From Clostridia bacterium (GTDB lineage: Bacteria > Bacillota > Clostridia > Oscillospirales > CAG-272), in assembly GCA_017456905.1 (NCBI GenBank), contig JAFTIL010000026.1, forward strand, positions 61,854 through 125,853: 64,000 nucleotides of DNA, in the 5' to 3' direction. Position 1 is the stretch's first letter. Every line of letters begins with the position of its first letter. The translations under genes were made by a program, and so were the position numbers. Below, in pieces: positions 32,156-42,199 of this stretch. Under the pieces are notes generated by a model that saw only the letters and a program-made list of their open reading frames with translations, had not been told where the DNA came from and searched no databases.

Positions 32156-33529
32156 TTATTTGGGTAGCTGGCTGTCGTCTGCAATGGTGCGGAACTTGGT
32201 ATAACGGCCGATCCAGCCCATTTTAACGGTGGCGGTGGAGCCGTGACGGTTTTTGGCCACGATGACCTCCACAATGTTGCTTTCGGCATCCGTGTTGGGG
32301 GTGTCGGATTCGTTGATCTTATAGTATTCGTCTCGGAAGAGCAACATGATCACGTCGGCGTCCTGCTCGATGGTGCCCGATTCTCGAAGATCGGACATCA
32401 TGGGGCGCTTGTCGGAACGGCCTTCAACGCCTCGGTTCAACTGGGAACAGCAGATGACGGGAACCATCAGCTCCTTGGCGAGCAGCTTCATGCCGCGGGA
32501 GATGTCACCCACCTCTTGCACGCGGTTATCGGTGTGCTTGTCGCCCTGCATGAGCTGAAGGTAGTCGATGACCACCAATCCCAGGTCCTTGACGCGGCGG
32601 AGCTTGGCCTTCATGCCCGTGACGGTGATGCCTGCGGTATCGTCAATGAGGATGTTGCATTTGGCCAGCTTTGCGGCGGCGGCGGCCACGTTTTCCCAGT
32701 CCTCGGGGCTGAGCTCACCTGTGCGGAGCTTGTAGCTATCCACCATGGCCTCGGAGGATATGATACGATTGACCAGCTGTTCCGCGGACATTTCGAGGGA
32801 GAAGATGCACACGGTCTTACCGGTTTGCGCCGCCACGTTGGTGGCGATGTTCAGACAGAAGGAGGTCTTACCCATACCGGGACGGGCACCCACCAGCACC
32901 AGGTCGGATTTGGACATACCCGCCAGCACGCGATCCAGGCCCGAAAAGCCTGTGGGCGTACCCTGGGCGGCGTCCTTGTCGGTGTTCAGTTCATGGAGAT
33001 GGGCGTACACGTCGCTTAGAACGTCACGAATATGGCGGAAGTTTTTGGTGTCCTTACCCTGGGCGATGGCGAAGATCTTGTTTTCGGCGGAATCAAGGAT
33101 GTGGGCGACTTCGTCTTGCTCGGAATAGGCCAGGTCGGATACCTCCTCGCAGACGCCGATGAGCTGACGCAAAACGCTCTTGTCCTTGACAATGCGGGCG
33201 TAGTCCTTGATGTTGAGGGCATTGGGGACCACCTCCAGCACGGTGCGAATGTATTGCTCACCGCCCGATTTGGAATAGACGCCCTTTTGCACCAGCATAT
33301 CAATGAGAGTGACCACATCAATTTGACTGCTGGTGAGGAAGAGCTCGTGCATGGCCATGTAAATCTGCTTATGCTCTTCCAGATAGAAGTCGTTTGCCGA
33401 GACCATGTCGGCGATCTGGTTGAAGGATTCAGGGTCTATGAGCACGGCGCCCAGAAGGGATTGCTCGGCCACCAGGGAAAAGGGTAGCTTCCGATCCAGA
33501 ACGTCGGCGGCTTGTTCGTTGATACTCAT
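32156..33529 (-). CDS. dnaB: Replicative DNA helicase DnaB
   Basis: 457 residues. The N-terminal DnaB collar domain (about 12-115) is followed by the RecA-like helicase domain with Walker A G-A-R-P-G-M-G-K-T (214-222), the Walker B region L-V-V-I-D-Y-L-Q-L-M, and the arginine-finger stretch R-E-S-G-T-I-E-Q-D-A-D. It unwinds DNA at the fork. The upstream site is weak (GGGTAA), so translation may be coupled to rplI, which ends 19 nt earlier. The rplI-dnaB order is conserved in Bacillota. Confidence 0.96.
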   Translation of the reverse strand: MSINEQAADVLDRKLPFSLVAEQSLLGAVLIDPESFNQIADMVSANDFYLEEHKQIYMAMHELFLTSSQIDVVTLIDMLVQKGVYSKSGGEQYIRTVLEVVPNALNIKDYARIVKDKSVLRQLIGVCEEVSDLAYSEQDEVAHILDSAENKIFAIAQGKDTKNFRHIRDVLSDVYAHLHELNTDKDAAQGTPTGFSGLDRVLAGMSKSDLVLVGARPGMGKTSFCLNIATNVAAQTGKTVCIFSLEMSAEQLVNRIISSEAMVDSYKLRTGELSPEDWENVAAAAAKLAKCNILIDDTAGITVTGMKAKLRRVKDLGLVVIDYLQLMQGDKHTDNRVQEVGDISRGMKLLAKELMVPVICCSQLNRGVEGRSDKRPMMSDLRESGTIEQDADVIMLLFRDEYYKINESDTPNTDAESNIVEVIVAKNRHGSTATVKMGWIGRYTKFRTIADDSQLPK

Positions 33530-33548
33530 ATGGCATTACCCGTGGCGC

Positions 33549-33992
33549 TTACTGGCACACCAGCACGTGGATGTTGCCCGTGATCTCTGCGTACAGCTTG
33601 ACGGCGAGATCGTACTTGCCATAGGCGCGGATGGGATCGGAGAGCTGGATCTTGCGTTTGTCAACGGTGATGCCGTGGTCCTTCTGAAGACGCTCGGCGA
33701 TCTCCTTGGTGGTGATGGAGCCGTAGAGACGGCCGTCTGCGCCAGAGGAAGCGGGGATCTTTACCAGGATGGTGTCCAGCTTGGAGGCCAGTGCCTTGGC
33801 CTCGGCGGTCTCTACCTCGATCTTATGCTTGGCGGCATCTTCCTTGCCCTTGATCTCGTTGAGGATCTTATTGTCGGCGATCACGGCCAGCTTGCGGGGG
33901 ATGAGGAAGTTACGGGCGTATCCATCGGATACGTCGATGATATCGTTTTTTTTGCCTTGGCCCTTAACGTCGGCCAGTAATACTACTTTCAT
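33549..33992 (-). CDS. rplI: Ribosomal protein bL9
   Basis: 147 residues. The N-terminal L9 domain is unmistakable ([14 protein letters not shown], then [13 protein letters not shown]), with the long connecting helix and C-terminal RNA-binding domain ([14 protein letters not shown]). AAAGGA precedes the ATG. It lies between gdpP and dnaB, with a 43-nt gap on the gdpP side. Confidence 0.97.
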   Translation of the reverse strand: MKVVLLADVKGQGKKNDIIDVSDGYARNFLIPRKLAVIADNKILNEIKGKEDAAKHKIEVETAEAKALASKLDTILVKIPASSGADGRLYGSITTKEIAERLQKDHGITVDKRKIQLSDPIRAYGKYDLAVKLYAEITGNIHVLVCQ

Positions 33993-34035
33993 GATGGAGT
34001 TCCTTTCTTTTTATGTCATGTGATTTTGTTTTCAA

Positions 34036-36192
34036 TTATTTTAAGGTACGTTCGGCCATGTATTCATCAATGGCTTCCTTGAGCATTTCGTAGACCTCGG
34101 CCACGGTGGCGGAGTCTACTTGAGCGCCGGCCATATCAAAGTGGCCGCCGCCCTCCAGCTTTTCGAGAATAAGCTGGACGTTGATCTTGCCCTTGGAGCG
34201 GCCGGAGATGGCTACTTTCTTACCTACGACGGCCAACGCAAAAGAGGCCTCCACACCCTGCAGTCCCAAGAGCTTATCGGCGGCCTTGGAGGCGGCGATG
34301 CGGTCCTCGGGGGAGGGAACGTGATCTTCGCTGAGCCAAGTGATGGCGAAGATGTCGGCGTAGATGCGGGTATGGGCGTCAAAGTCGCTGGCTACCTGAA
34401 GCTCTTCGATCTTTTCGTTGAAAAATTCGCGGGCTGTATCGGTATGGGCGTTGCGGCTGTAGAGATAGTAGGCTACCTCAAAGGTCTGCGCGCCTGCGGA
34501 GCGGGTGAAATTATGGGTGTCCAGCATGATGCCTGCAAGCAGGAGATTGGCTTCCTCTTTGTGCAGGGTGTGAGCGTATTGGCTTTGTTCTAAGATCTCG
34601 CTGACGATCTCGCTGGCCGAGGATTTCGTGGTTTCTATATAATGAAGGAAAGGCACGAAGGGGAGGGCGGCCACCAAGCGGTGGTGGTCGATGATGGCGA
34701 TGGAGGCCACGCCGTCTCTTGCGGGGATGGCACCCACCAGCCCGGGGGCTTCAAAAATAGCAGGATTGTTGACGTCCGTCACGATGAGCAGGGTGTTTGG
34801 GGTCACAAGACTTTGGGCCTTGTGCTTATCGATAAACACGTTTTTGTATTCTGACAGGGGCGCCAGATGATGGGCGCAAATGGCGAAGGTCTCACAGCCG
34901 AGATCGGTGACCACGTTAACGGGAATATCTGCGCGACGCTGGGCCTCCAGAATACTGCGGCAGAGACGGTAGGCACCCACGGTGGAGCCCATGGCGTCAA
35001 AGTCAGGGTTGGCGTGACCCATGATGAGCACGCGGTCGCAGAGCTCCATCCGCTTTTCCAGCAGATTGGCGCTGACGCGGGAGGAAATGGAGGTGTTGCT
35101 TTCCATGGTCTTGTGGGTACCGCCGAAGAAGGAAACGCCTGCGGTGTTTCTGCGGATGAGGGCGACCTGGTTGCCGCCTCGCTGCAGTGCCAGCTCAAGG
35201 GCGTTGTTGGCGGCGGCCTCTCGTTCTTGCATGGTGCCGTCGATATCGGCGATGCCCATGGAGATGGACACAGGGAAGCTGTTGTCACCCACGCGGATGG
35301 CCATGATGGTCTCAAGGATGGAAAAATTATCTGTCACGCATTGGTCTAACATTTCTTCCGAGAAGAGGGCCAGGTATTTATCTCTGTCGTATTCTCTGAG
35401 CATACCGTTCATGCCGCCCACCCATTCCGACAATGCCGCCTCGATCTCGTTGGCGGTGGCGCGGTAGTTGGCGCGGACGAATTGGGTTAGCTCTTGCAGG
35501 TTGTCCAGCATGATGTATGCGAGGACGGGATGCTCTCGGTTGGTCTTTTCCACCAGGTCCAGATAATCGTTGGTGTCACGGAACATGAGGAAATAATAGT
35601 TTTCACCGCGGCGGGGGAAGAGGTAAGGCTCCACCAGATAGCGGCGGCCGTTCGGCAAGCGGACCACGGGGGCGTCGCCGCCGAAACGGGCGGAGGCGTG
35701 CTCCTCGGCCTCGTTCATAGGCAGAATGTCGGACTGACCCGAAGCGGCCAATAGCTTTTTGATGGACAGGCCGGGGCAGACGTCCTCCAAGGGAATGTTG
35801 CATATGGGGGAGCGGAAACGAAGTATGTCCTTCATTGCACCGTTGATGACTCTGATGCGGCCATCGCTGTTCATGATGGCGTAGGGCAGATCCACCGTGT
35901 TGCGGAAGAGGCGGTAGACGTCGCTGTTGAGGCGATCCATCATGGCGCTGTCGCGGCTGAGCTTGGTTTGCCTCAACGCGTACACGGCAAAGAAGCCTGC
36001 TGCCGACAGGGCATAGGCGATCACAAAGGCAACGCCTACGGTGAGCGGATGGGGGGCTTGGTAATATACAAGGAGGGTGTAGACCAGCAAAAGGACCAAG
36101 CCCTCGGCAGAGCAGACCAAAAGCGGGAGACGCAGGTCTGCGCGAGGCGCATCGGCGTTACGGTCGGAGACTTCACGGAGATCTTTTTTCAT
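34036..36192 (-). CDS. gdpP: Cyclic-di-AMP phosphodiesterase GdpP
   Basis: 718 residues in the GdpP/YybT order: two helices (about 24-43 and 52-72), a PAS-like domain (about 90-180), a degenerate GGDEF domain (about 200-350), DHH (about 385-530) and DHHA1 (about 590-712). The DHH metal ligands are intact: H393, D397 and D399 in G-H-A-N-P-D-F-D, D473 in V-T-D-V-N-N, and D-H-H at 502-504. It hydrolyses c-di-AMP and so tunes osmotic and cell-wall homeostasis. AAAGGA precedes the ATG. It follows the DUF2232-like gene and precedes rplI, the usual order. Confidence 0.95.
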   Translation of the reverse strand: MKKDLREVSDRNADAPRADLRLPLLVCSAEGLVLLLVYTLLVYYQAPHPLTVGVAFVIAYALSAAGFFAVYALRQTKLSRDSAMMDRLNSDVYRLFRNTVDLPYAIMNSDGRIRVINGAMKDILRFRSPICNIPLEDVCPGLSIKKLLAASGQSDILPMNEAEEHASARFGGDAPVVRLPNGRRYLVEPYLFPRRGENYYFLMFRDTNDYLDLVEKTNREHPVLAYIMLDNLQELTQFVRANYRATANEIEAALSEWVGGMNGMLREYDRDKYLALFSEEMLDQCVTDNFSILETIMAIRVGDNSFPVSISMGIADIDGTMQEREAAANNALELALQRGGNQVALIRRNTAGVSFFGGTHKTMESNTSISSRVSANLLEKRMELCDRVLIMGHANPDFDAMGSTVGAYRLCRSILEAQRRADIPVNVVTDLGCETFAICAHHLAPLSEYKNVFIDKHKAQSLVTPNTLLIVTDVNNPAIFEAPGLVGAIPARDGVASIAIIDHHRLVAALPFVPFLHYIETTKSSASEIVSEILEQSQYAHTLHKEEANLLLAGIMLDTHNFTRSAGAQTFEVAYYLYSRNAHTDTAREFFNEKIEELQVASDFDAHTRIYADIFAITWLSEDHVPSPEDRIAASKAADKLLGLQGVEASFALAVVGKKVAISGRSKGKINVQLILEKLEGGGHFDMAGAQVDSATVAEVYEMLKEAIDEYMAERTLK

Positions 36193-36232
36193 TCCGATAG
36201 ATCCTTTCTTGTATGATTTTCAGATGGAGCAG

Positions 36233-37660
36233 TCAGTTTTTGTCGTCGTCTTTGTGGTGATCCTCTTGCCTTTCCCGAGCGCGGCGCTGCTCCTCTTGCT
36301 CTCGGCAATAAATCTCAAATAGCTCCTCGTCCGAGAGGGGCTTGTCATTCTTAGGGGAATTAGGGGGAGGATCGGAGGGAGGCTTTTTAGCCGTTTTTTT
36401 GATCTTGGCCACCAGCGGGCCAAAGACCAGGATCACAGCCTCGCTCAGTGCTGCCACGGCGGGCAGATACAGCACGAGACAGGGAACAAATATGAGGAGG
36501 AAGAAGCCGCAACCGAGGCGGGCGCCCTGCATGGCCATGGTGCGGAGCAGGCGGAACATACCTGCCAACGCAAGGCCGGGGGTGAGTATGATATACAGGT
36601 TTTCGGCCACGGTGCCGATCACGGTGGAGGAGGAATTGTCACCCACCGCCACGAGCGCTACGATCCAGGAGAGCATATAGACGGCGGCGGATACGGCGCT
36701 GATACGGAAATCACGGACGCGACCCGTGACGCTGTTGCCAAAGCCATAGGCGTGCAATCCCGAGAGTGTCAGCATTTGGGCGAGCGTGGAGATCACGTTG
36801 ATCACGACGATCAACGTGCCGGGCAGGGTGTTGATAAAACCGTTGACCGCGTTTTGGACCTCGGCCTCTTTTCCTGCCAGGGGCGCGACCACGGTATCGC
36901 CGTATGCGATCTGATAATTCAGAAGGAAGGCGGCCAACTCGCCGCGGAGGAGATCCAGCTTTTGGGTCAAGACCTCCAAAGAAAGGGAACCAAAGGCCCG
37001 ATAGGCAAACCAAGTGGCAAAGAGCAATGCCGTTACGCTGAGGGTCAGGGAGGCAGCGCAGATGACGCCCACGCGGGTGAGGCCGTTTTCCTTGCTCGCC
37101 GAGGAACGGGTGCCCAGTGCCAGAGTCAGGGCGGTTGGCCAGGGGAGGAAGGCCAGCGCGGCAATATCGGCACGTCTCCACAGGGCAAGGGAGATGGCAA
37201 AGGTCAGCAGAGGGATCAAGGGGGCGAGCAGGGCAGTCAAGCGGTTGGCCGTGGCCAGAAGGACGGCACCCTCGCCGATGACGAAGAAAAGAGCGAAAGC
37301 CCAGACGACGGGGGTCAGGGAACCGTACATCCCGAAGCAGGCAAAGCTTGATAGCACGATCAGAGGGGTGAGCCCTCGTGAGCCTCGGCCTGCCAATTTG
37401 CCTGTGCGATGAAAGTAGAAGGCAAGGATCAGGAGATATACGAGGGAGAAGCCTTCGATCAACGTATCTGCATTGGGAAAATCTCCCACAAAGGCGATCC
37501 TCGACGCAGGGAAGAGCAGAGGTGTCCACAGGGGGAGGACCAGCGTGGACAGCGACAGTAATATGAAGAGAAGCGCGCCGGGGGCGCCGGGGATCCCGCG
37601 GCGGGGAATGGGACAAAGAGATAACGGAGGCGTCTCGTTCCTTGGGGTCGTTTGGTTCAT
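36233..37660 (-). CDS. Polytopic membrane protein, DUF2232/YybS-like
   Basis: 475 residues with about eight hydrophobic segments, followed by a hydrophilic C-terminal tail (from about 420) rich in Lys, Pro, Asp and Glu. Its place directly upstream of gdpP-rplI-dnaB is that of the YybS/DUF2232 family, and segment spacing and length agree; I did not see a decisive motif, so the family call rests mainly on synteny. An unusual trait is the extended charged tail ending H-H-K-D-D-D-K. AAGGAGG precedes the ATG, and a good promoter lies at 37703-37731. Confidence 0.75.
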   Translation of the reverse strand: MNQTTPRNETPPLSLCPIPRRGIPGAPGALLFILLSLSTLVLPLWTPLLFPASRIAFVGDFPNADTLIEGFSLVYLLILAFYFHRTGKLAGRGSRGLTPLIVLSSFACFGMYGSLTPVVWAFALFFVIGEGAVLLATANRLTALLAPLIPLLTFAISLALWRRADIAALAFLPWPTALTLALGTRSSASKENGLTRVGVICAASLTLSVTALLFATWFAYRAFGSLSLEVLTQKLDLLRGELAAFLLNYQIAYGDTVVAPLAGKEAEVQNAVNGFINTLPGTLIVVINVISTLAQMLTLSGLHAYGFGNSVTGRVRDFRISAVSAAVYMLSWIVALVAVGDNSSSTVIGTVAENLYIILTPGLALAGMFRLLRTMAMQGARLGCGFFLLIFVPCLVLYLPAVAALSEAVILVFGPLVAKIKKTAKKPPSDPPPNSPKNDKPLSDEELFEIYCREQEEQRRARERQEDHHKDDDKN

Positions 37661-37702
37661 AAACAGAGCCTCCTTTCAGTAGGCATACTCATAGATTATA
37701 AT

Positions 37703-37731
37703 AGTATATCATATTTTTTTTGATTTGTAAA
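37703..37731 (-). promoter_or_regulatory. SigA-type promoter of the DUF2232-gdpP-rplI-dnaB unit
   Basis: On the minus strand TTTACA (37731-37726), a 17-nt spacer and TATACT (37708-37703), 43 nt before the ATG. It diverges from the rpoB promoter about 130 nt away. Confidence 0.78.
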
Positions 37732-37834
37732 CATTTTCCGTATGTATTTTTTGAAAAAAGCGTGTGAACTTCCGGCGATTTTTCGACACGGACAGGATTT
37801 TTTTGTGAAAAATGAAAAAAATCAAAAAAACCTC

Positions 37835-37863
37835 TTGACAAATCGGGGTTTCTATGATAAAAT
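37835..37863 (+). promoter_or_regulatory. SigA-type promoter of rpoBC
   Basis: TTGACA (37835-37840), a 17-nt spacer and TAAAAT (37858-37863). The start codon of rpoB is about 300 nt downstream. Confidence 0.8.
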
Positions 37864-37869
37864 ACTAAA

Positions 37870-38164
37870 CTGCATTATAATCGCTTGCAGTATGGAAACC
37901 TGTGCGCCAAACAACGGTTTTGCTGCTTGCGGGCATGGCTATTTTGTGCAAAATGACGATTGTTCTGCCGGCCCACGGAACGTATCACGGCATTTGAAGT
38001 GCCCTTCGGTCGTTCGTTAAACCGATGAGGTGCGGTCTGCGGCAGAAAAATCCCTCTGAGTACAAAAAAGATTGCCGGCTATGCGGACAGTCACGAAGCA
38101 CAGCGTGTGTCCCGATATCCCGTATCCCAAACTCATAAAGATTTTGAATGGAGTGATTTGATTC
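37870..38164 (+). promoter_or_regulatory. Long rpoB leader
   Basis: About 295 nt of transcribed leader without a gene. I see no ribosomal-protein binding site or riboswitch that I can name. It has several short inverted repeats and GGAG 11 bases before the ATG. It may carry autogenous control of rpoBC, by analogy with other long rpoB leaders. Confidence 0.45.
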
Positions 38165-41100
38165 ATGATCAATCTGAAAGAGCAGAAGCTCGGTGAAAAC
38201 ACGAGAATGTCCTTTTCCCGTACCCGCTTCAACCTTGACCTGCCCAATCTGGTGGAGATCCAGACCAAATCCTATAAGTGGTTTCTTGAGGAAGGCCTTG
38301 GCGAGGTCCTCAAGGAGGTCTCTCCCATTACAGACTTTTCGGGCAATCTCTTGATTGAATTCGTATCCTACAATCTGGATAGCAAGCCCAAGTACACCGT
38401 GGAGGAGTGCAAGGAGCGCGACGTCAACTACGCCGCCCCCCTGCGTGTAACCGTTCGTTTGACCAACCGCCTGACGGGCAACGTGGTCGAGAACGATATC
38501 TTCATGGGCGAATTCCCCCTCATGACCGAGACCGGTACCTTCGTTATCAACGGTGCCGAGCGTGTCATCGTTTCCCAGATCATCCGTTCTCCCGGTATGT
38601 ACTATTCTTCCGAGATCGACAAGACGGGTAACCCCACCTATGCCGCCCAGGTCATTCCTTACCGCGGCGCATGGCTGGAGTACGAGGTGGATTCCAGCGG
38701 CGTGATCTACGTCCGTATCGACAAGACCCGTAAGGTGCCCATCACCATGTTCATCCGCGCTCTGGAGGCAGAGCTGGAGGACAGAGAGGCTGTGTATGCC
38801 CTTCTCGGTAACGAAGAGCGCCTGGTCGCCACCTTTGAGCGCGACGATTGCGAAAAGCTGGCCGCCGCATCCAATGCGGCAGGTGTTCCCGCTACGGCTC
38901 ATACCGAAGCGCTGAAGGAGATCTACAAGAAGCTCCGCCCCGGCGAGATCGCTACCGTTGAGTCTGCCGAGACCCTCATCAACAACTATTTCTTTGATCC
39001 CAAGCGTTACGATATCGCTCCCGTGGGCCGCTATAAGTTTGATAACAAGGTGGCTATCCACAGCCGTATCGCCAACTGCGTCCTGGCCGAGACTGTGATC
39101 TCTCCCCTGACGGGTGAGGTGGTCTGCGAGGCAGGTACCTATATCACCCCCGAGCTGGCGCTTCAGATCGAGCGCGCAGGTGTTAACGAGGCTGTGGTCC
39201 TCCTGGAAAATGGTACGACCATGAAGGTGCTGTCCAACAACACTTTGGAGCCTGAATATATCGTTGGCTTCGATCTTGAGGACTGCGGCATCAAGGAGCG
39301 CGTGCGTATCGCCATCATGCAGGAGATCGCCGAGGCTTGTGCAGGTGACGTGGATGCTATCAAGGCTATGGCTAAGGAAAGAATTGCTGAGCTTTGTCCC
39401 AAGCACATCACCAAGGACGATATCTTTGCTTCTATTAACTATCTCTTGAACCTGACCCACGGCGTAGGCACCATGGATGACATCGACCATCTGGGTAACC
39501 GCCGTATCCGTTCCGTGGGCGAGCAGCTCCAGAACCAGATCCGTATCGGCTTCGTCCGTATGGAGAAGATCATCAAGGAGCGTATGACCACCCAGGATAA
39601 CGATAAGTTGACCCCTGCGGCGCTTATCAACATCCGTCCCGTGGCCACCGTGATCCGTGAGTTCTTTGGTTCTTCTCAGCTTTCTCAGTTTGCTGACCAG
39701 AACAACCCCCTGGCCGAGCTGACCCACCGCCGCCGTCTGTCCGCTCTGGGTCCCGGCGGTCTGTCCCGTGACCGCGCATCCTTCGACGTCCGTGACGTAC
39801 ACTACACCCACTACGGCCGTATGTGTCCCATCGAGACCCCCGAAGGTCCTAACATCGGTCTGATCTCTTATCTGACCACGTATGCCCGCATCAGTGATTA
39901 CGGCTTTATCGAGGCTCCCTATCGTAAGGTGGTCCACGAGACCCTGCCCGATGGCACCGTCGAGCACAGAGTCACCGACGAGGTGGTCTATATGACCGCT
40001 GACGTTGAGGACAACTACATTGTGGCACAGGCCAACGAGCCTTTGGATGACGAGGGCCGCTTCGTCAATAAGCGTGTTACTGCCCGCGAGCGCACCGAGA
40101 TCTCTGCTATGGATGCGTCCCGCATTGATTTCATGGACGTATCTCCTAAAATGGTAGTATCCGTGGCAACCGCTATGATCCCCTTCCTTGAGAACGACGA
40201 TAACTCCCGTGCACTGATGGGTGCGAACATGCAGAAGCAGGCTGTGCCGCTGATGGTTACCGATTCCCCCATTGTCGGTACCGGTATGGAGTACAAGGCC
40301 GCCGTGGATTCCGGTGTGGTGGTGGTCGCCAAGAGCGACGGCTACGTGGATCACGTAGAGGCCGACAAGATCGTGCTCATGACCGACAACTATACCAAGG
40401 AAGTTTATCCCCTGCGTAAGTTCAAGAGAACCAACCAGGGTACCTGCTTCAACCAGAGACCCATCGTTCGCAGGGGTCAGCAGGTCAAGGCAGGTCAGGT
40501 CATCGCCGACGGTCCCGCAACTGCCCGCGGCGAGGTGGCTCTGGGTAAGAACGCCCTCATTGGCTTCATGACCTGGGAAGGCTACAACTACGAGGACGCC
40601 GTTCTTCTCAACGAGCGTCTGGTAAGAGAGGACGTTTACACCTCTCTGCATATTGAGGAATATTCCCACGAGGCCCGCGACACCAAGCTGGGTCCCGAAG
40701 AGATCACCCACGAAGTGCCCAACGCAGGTGCCGACGCCCTGAAGGATCTGAACGCCGACGGTATCGTTAAGAAGGGTACCGAGGTCAGAGCGGGCGATAT
40801 CCTGGTTGGTAAGATCACCCCCAAGGGTGAGACTGAGCTGACCGCTGAAGAAAGACTGCTCCGTGCCATCTTCGGTGAGAAGGCAAGAGAAGTGAGAGAT
40901 ACCTCTCTCCGTCTGCCTCACGGCGAATCCGGTGTGGTCGTGGACGTTCGTGTGTTCTCCCGCGAGAACGGCGACGAGCTGCCAGCCAGCGTGAACAAGG
41001 TGGTCAAGGTCTATATCGCCCAGAAGAGAAAGATCTCCGTGGGCGATAAGATGGCAGGCCGTCACGGTAACAAGGGTGTCGTTTCCCGCATTCTGCCTCC

Positions 41101-42133
41101 CGAGGATATGCCCTTCCTGCCCGACGGTACTCCTCTGGATATCGTGCTGAACCCCCTGGGCGTGCCTTCCCGTATGAACATCGGTCAGGTGCTTGAGGTT
41201 CACCTGGGTATCGCATCCCGTAAGCTGGGCTGGAAGATCATGACCCCCGTGTTCGACGGTGCCAACGAGAAGGACATCTCCGAGTGCCTCCGTATGGCAG
41301 GTTACAGCCGTAACCTGTTCGCAGGTGAGGATCCCGAGGGTAAGGAGCTCTTCGAGTTGATCTATAACGAGGAGGGCAAGGAGGACTACCGCCTGCTGTC
41401 TCCTGAGGAAAAGGCTGACAAGGCTTACGTGGAGTCCCTCCGCGTGGCTGACAAGCTCCGCCTCTTCGACGGTAAGACTGTGCTTTACGATGGCCGTACC
41501 GGCGAGCCCTTCGATAACCCCGTAACCGTGGGTATCATGTACTATCTCAAACTCCACCACCTGGTAGACGATAAGATCCACGCCCGTTCCAACGGCCCGT
41601 ACTCTCTCGTGACCCAGCAGCCTCTCGGCGGTAAAGCCCAGTTCGGCGGCCAGCGTTTCGGTGAGATGGAGGTTTGGGCCCTGGAGGCTTACGGTGCCGC
41701 ATATACGCTGCAGGAGATCTTGACCGTTAAGTCCGACGATATCAACGGTCGTCGTAAGGCTTACGAGGCCATCATCAAGGGTCAGAACATTCCTACCCCC
41801 GGTGTTCCCGAGTCCTTTAAGGTGCTGGTCAAGGAGCTCCAAGCTCTGGCTCTGGACGTTCGCGTGCTGAACAACAAGGGCGAAGAGATCGAGCTGTCCA
41901 CCCTTTGCAACGAGGACGACGCTCCCTACCGCCGCAAGACACCTCGCAGCTTTGTGGATGAGACTGAGCAGGAGGCCATTGAGTCTGCCCTTGGTCAGAG
42001 TCTCGAGACCGAGGAGCTTGGCGACTCCTATCTCGTCGAGCACGACGAGCTGTTTGATACCGACGAAATGCCCGAGGACGAAGAGGTCTTTGACGGCTTC
42101 GGCGGCAGCTATGACGTCATGGACGAGGATTGA
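38165..42133 (+). CDS. rpoB: RNA polymerase beta subunit
   Basis: 1322 residues, complete. The rifampicin region (from about residue 500, [10 protein letters not shown]) has the wild-type residues equivalent to E. coli D516, H526 and S531, so no classical resistance change is visible. The C-terminus keeps the beta-anchor signatures ([15 protein letters not shown]), followed by a long acidic tail typical of clostridia. rpoC follows after 66 nt. Upstream lies no rplK-A-J-L cluster; the operon has its own promoter. Confidence 0.98.
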   Translation: MINLKEQKLGENTRMSFSRTRFNLDLPNLVEIQTKSYKWFLEEGLGEVLKEVSPITDFSGNLLIEFVSYNLDSKPKYTVEECKERDVNYAAPLRVTVRLTNRLTGNVVENDIFMGEFPLMTETGTFVINGAERVIVSQIIRSPGMYYSSEIDKTGNPTYAAQVIPYRGAWLEYEVDSSGVIYVRIDKTRKVPITMFIRALEAELEDREAVYALLGNEERLVATFERDDCEKLAAASNAAGVPATAHTEALKEIYKKLRPGEIATVESAETLINNYFFDPKRYDIAPVGRYKFDNKVAIHSRIANCVLAETVISPLTGEVVCEAGTYITPELALQIERAGVNEAVVLLENGTTMKVLSNNTLEPEYIVGFDLEDCGIKERVRIAIMQEIAEACAGDVDAIKAMAKERIAELCPKHITKDDIFASINYLLNLTHGVGTMDDIDHLGNRRIRSVGEQLQNQIRIGFVRMEKIIKERMTTQDNDKLTPAALINIRPVATVIREFFGSSQLSQFADQNNPLAELTHRRRLSALGPGGLSRDRASFDVRDVHYTHYGRMCPIETPEGPNIGLISYLTTYARISDYGFIEAPYRKVVHETLPDGTVEHRVTDEVVYMTADVEDNYIVAQANEPLDDEGRFVNKRVTARERTEISAMDASRIDFMDVSPKMVVSVATAMIPFLENDDNSRALMGANMQKQAVPLMVTDSPIVGTGMEYKAAVDSGVVVVAKSDGYVDHVEADKIVLMTDNYTKEVYPLRKFKRTNQGTCFNQRPIVRRGQQVKAGQVIADGPATARGEVALGKNALIGFMTWEGYNYEDAVLLNERLVREDVYTSLHIEEYSHEARDTKLGPEEITHEVPNAGADALKDLNADGIVKKGTEVRAGDILVGKITPKGETELTAEERLLRAIFGEKAREVRDTSLRLPHGESGVVVDVRVFSRENGDELPASVNKVVKVYIAQKRKISVGDKMAGRHGNKGVVSRILPPEDMPFLPDGTPLDIVLNPLGVPSRMNIGQVLEVHLGIASRKLGWKIMTPVFDGANEKDISECLRMAGYSRNLFAGEDPEGKELFELIYNEEGKEDYRLLSPEEKADKAYVESLRVADKLRLFDGKTVLYDGRTGEPFDNPVTVGIMYYLKLHHLVDDKIHARSNGPYSLVTQQPLGGKAQFGGQRFGEMEVWALEAYGAAYTLQEILTVKSDDINGRRKAYEAIIKGQNIPTPGVPESFKVLVKELQALALDVRVLNNKGEEIELSTLCNEDDAPYRRKTPRSFVDETEQEAIESALGQSLETEELGDSYLVEHDELFDTDEMPEDEEVFDGFGGSYDVMDED

Positions 42134-42199
42134 CCCCGATCCCTGTGAATCATTACCCGTATAATTCTCAATATATATAGAATGAATGGAGAAGTAACT

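Noticed and set aside
39662-39770. Rifampicin resistance change in rpoB
   Set aside because: The residues equal to D516, H526 and S531 are wild type.
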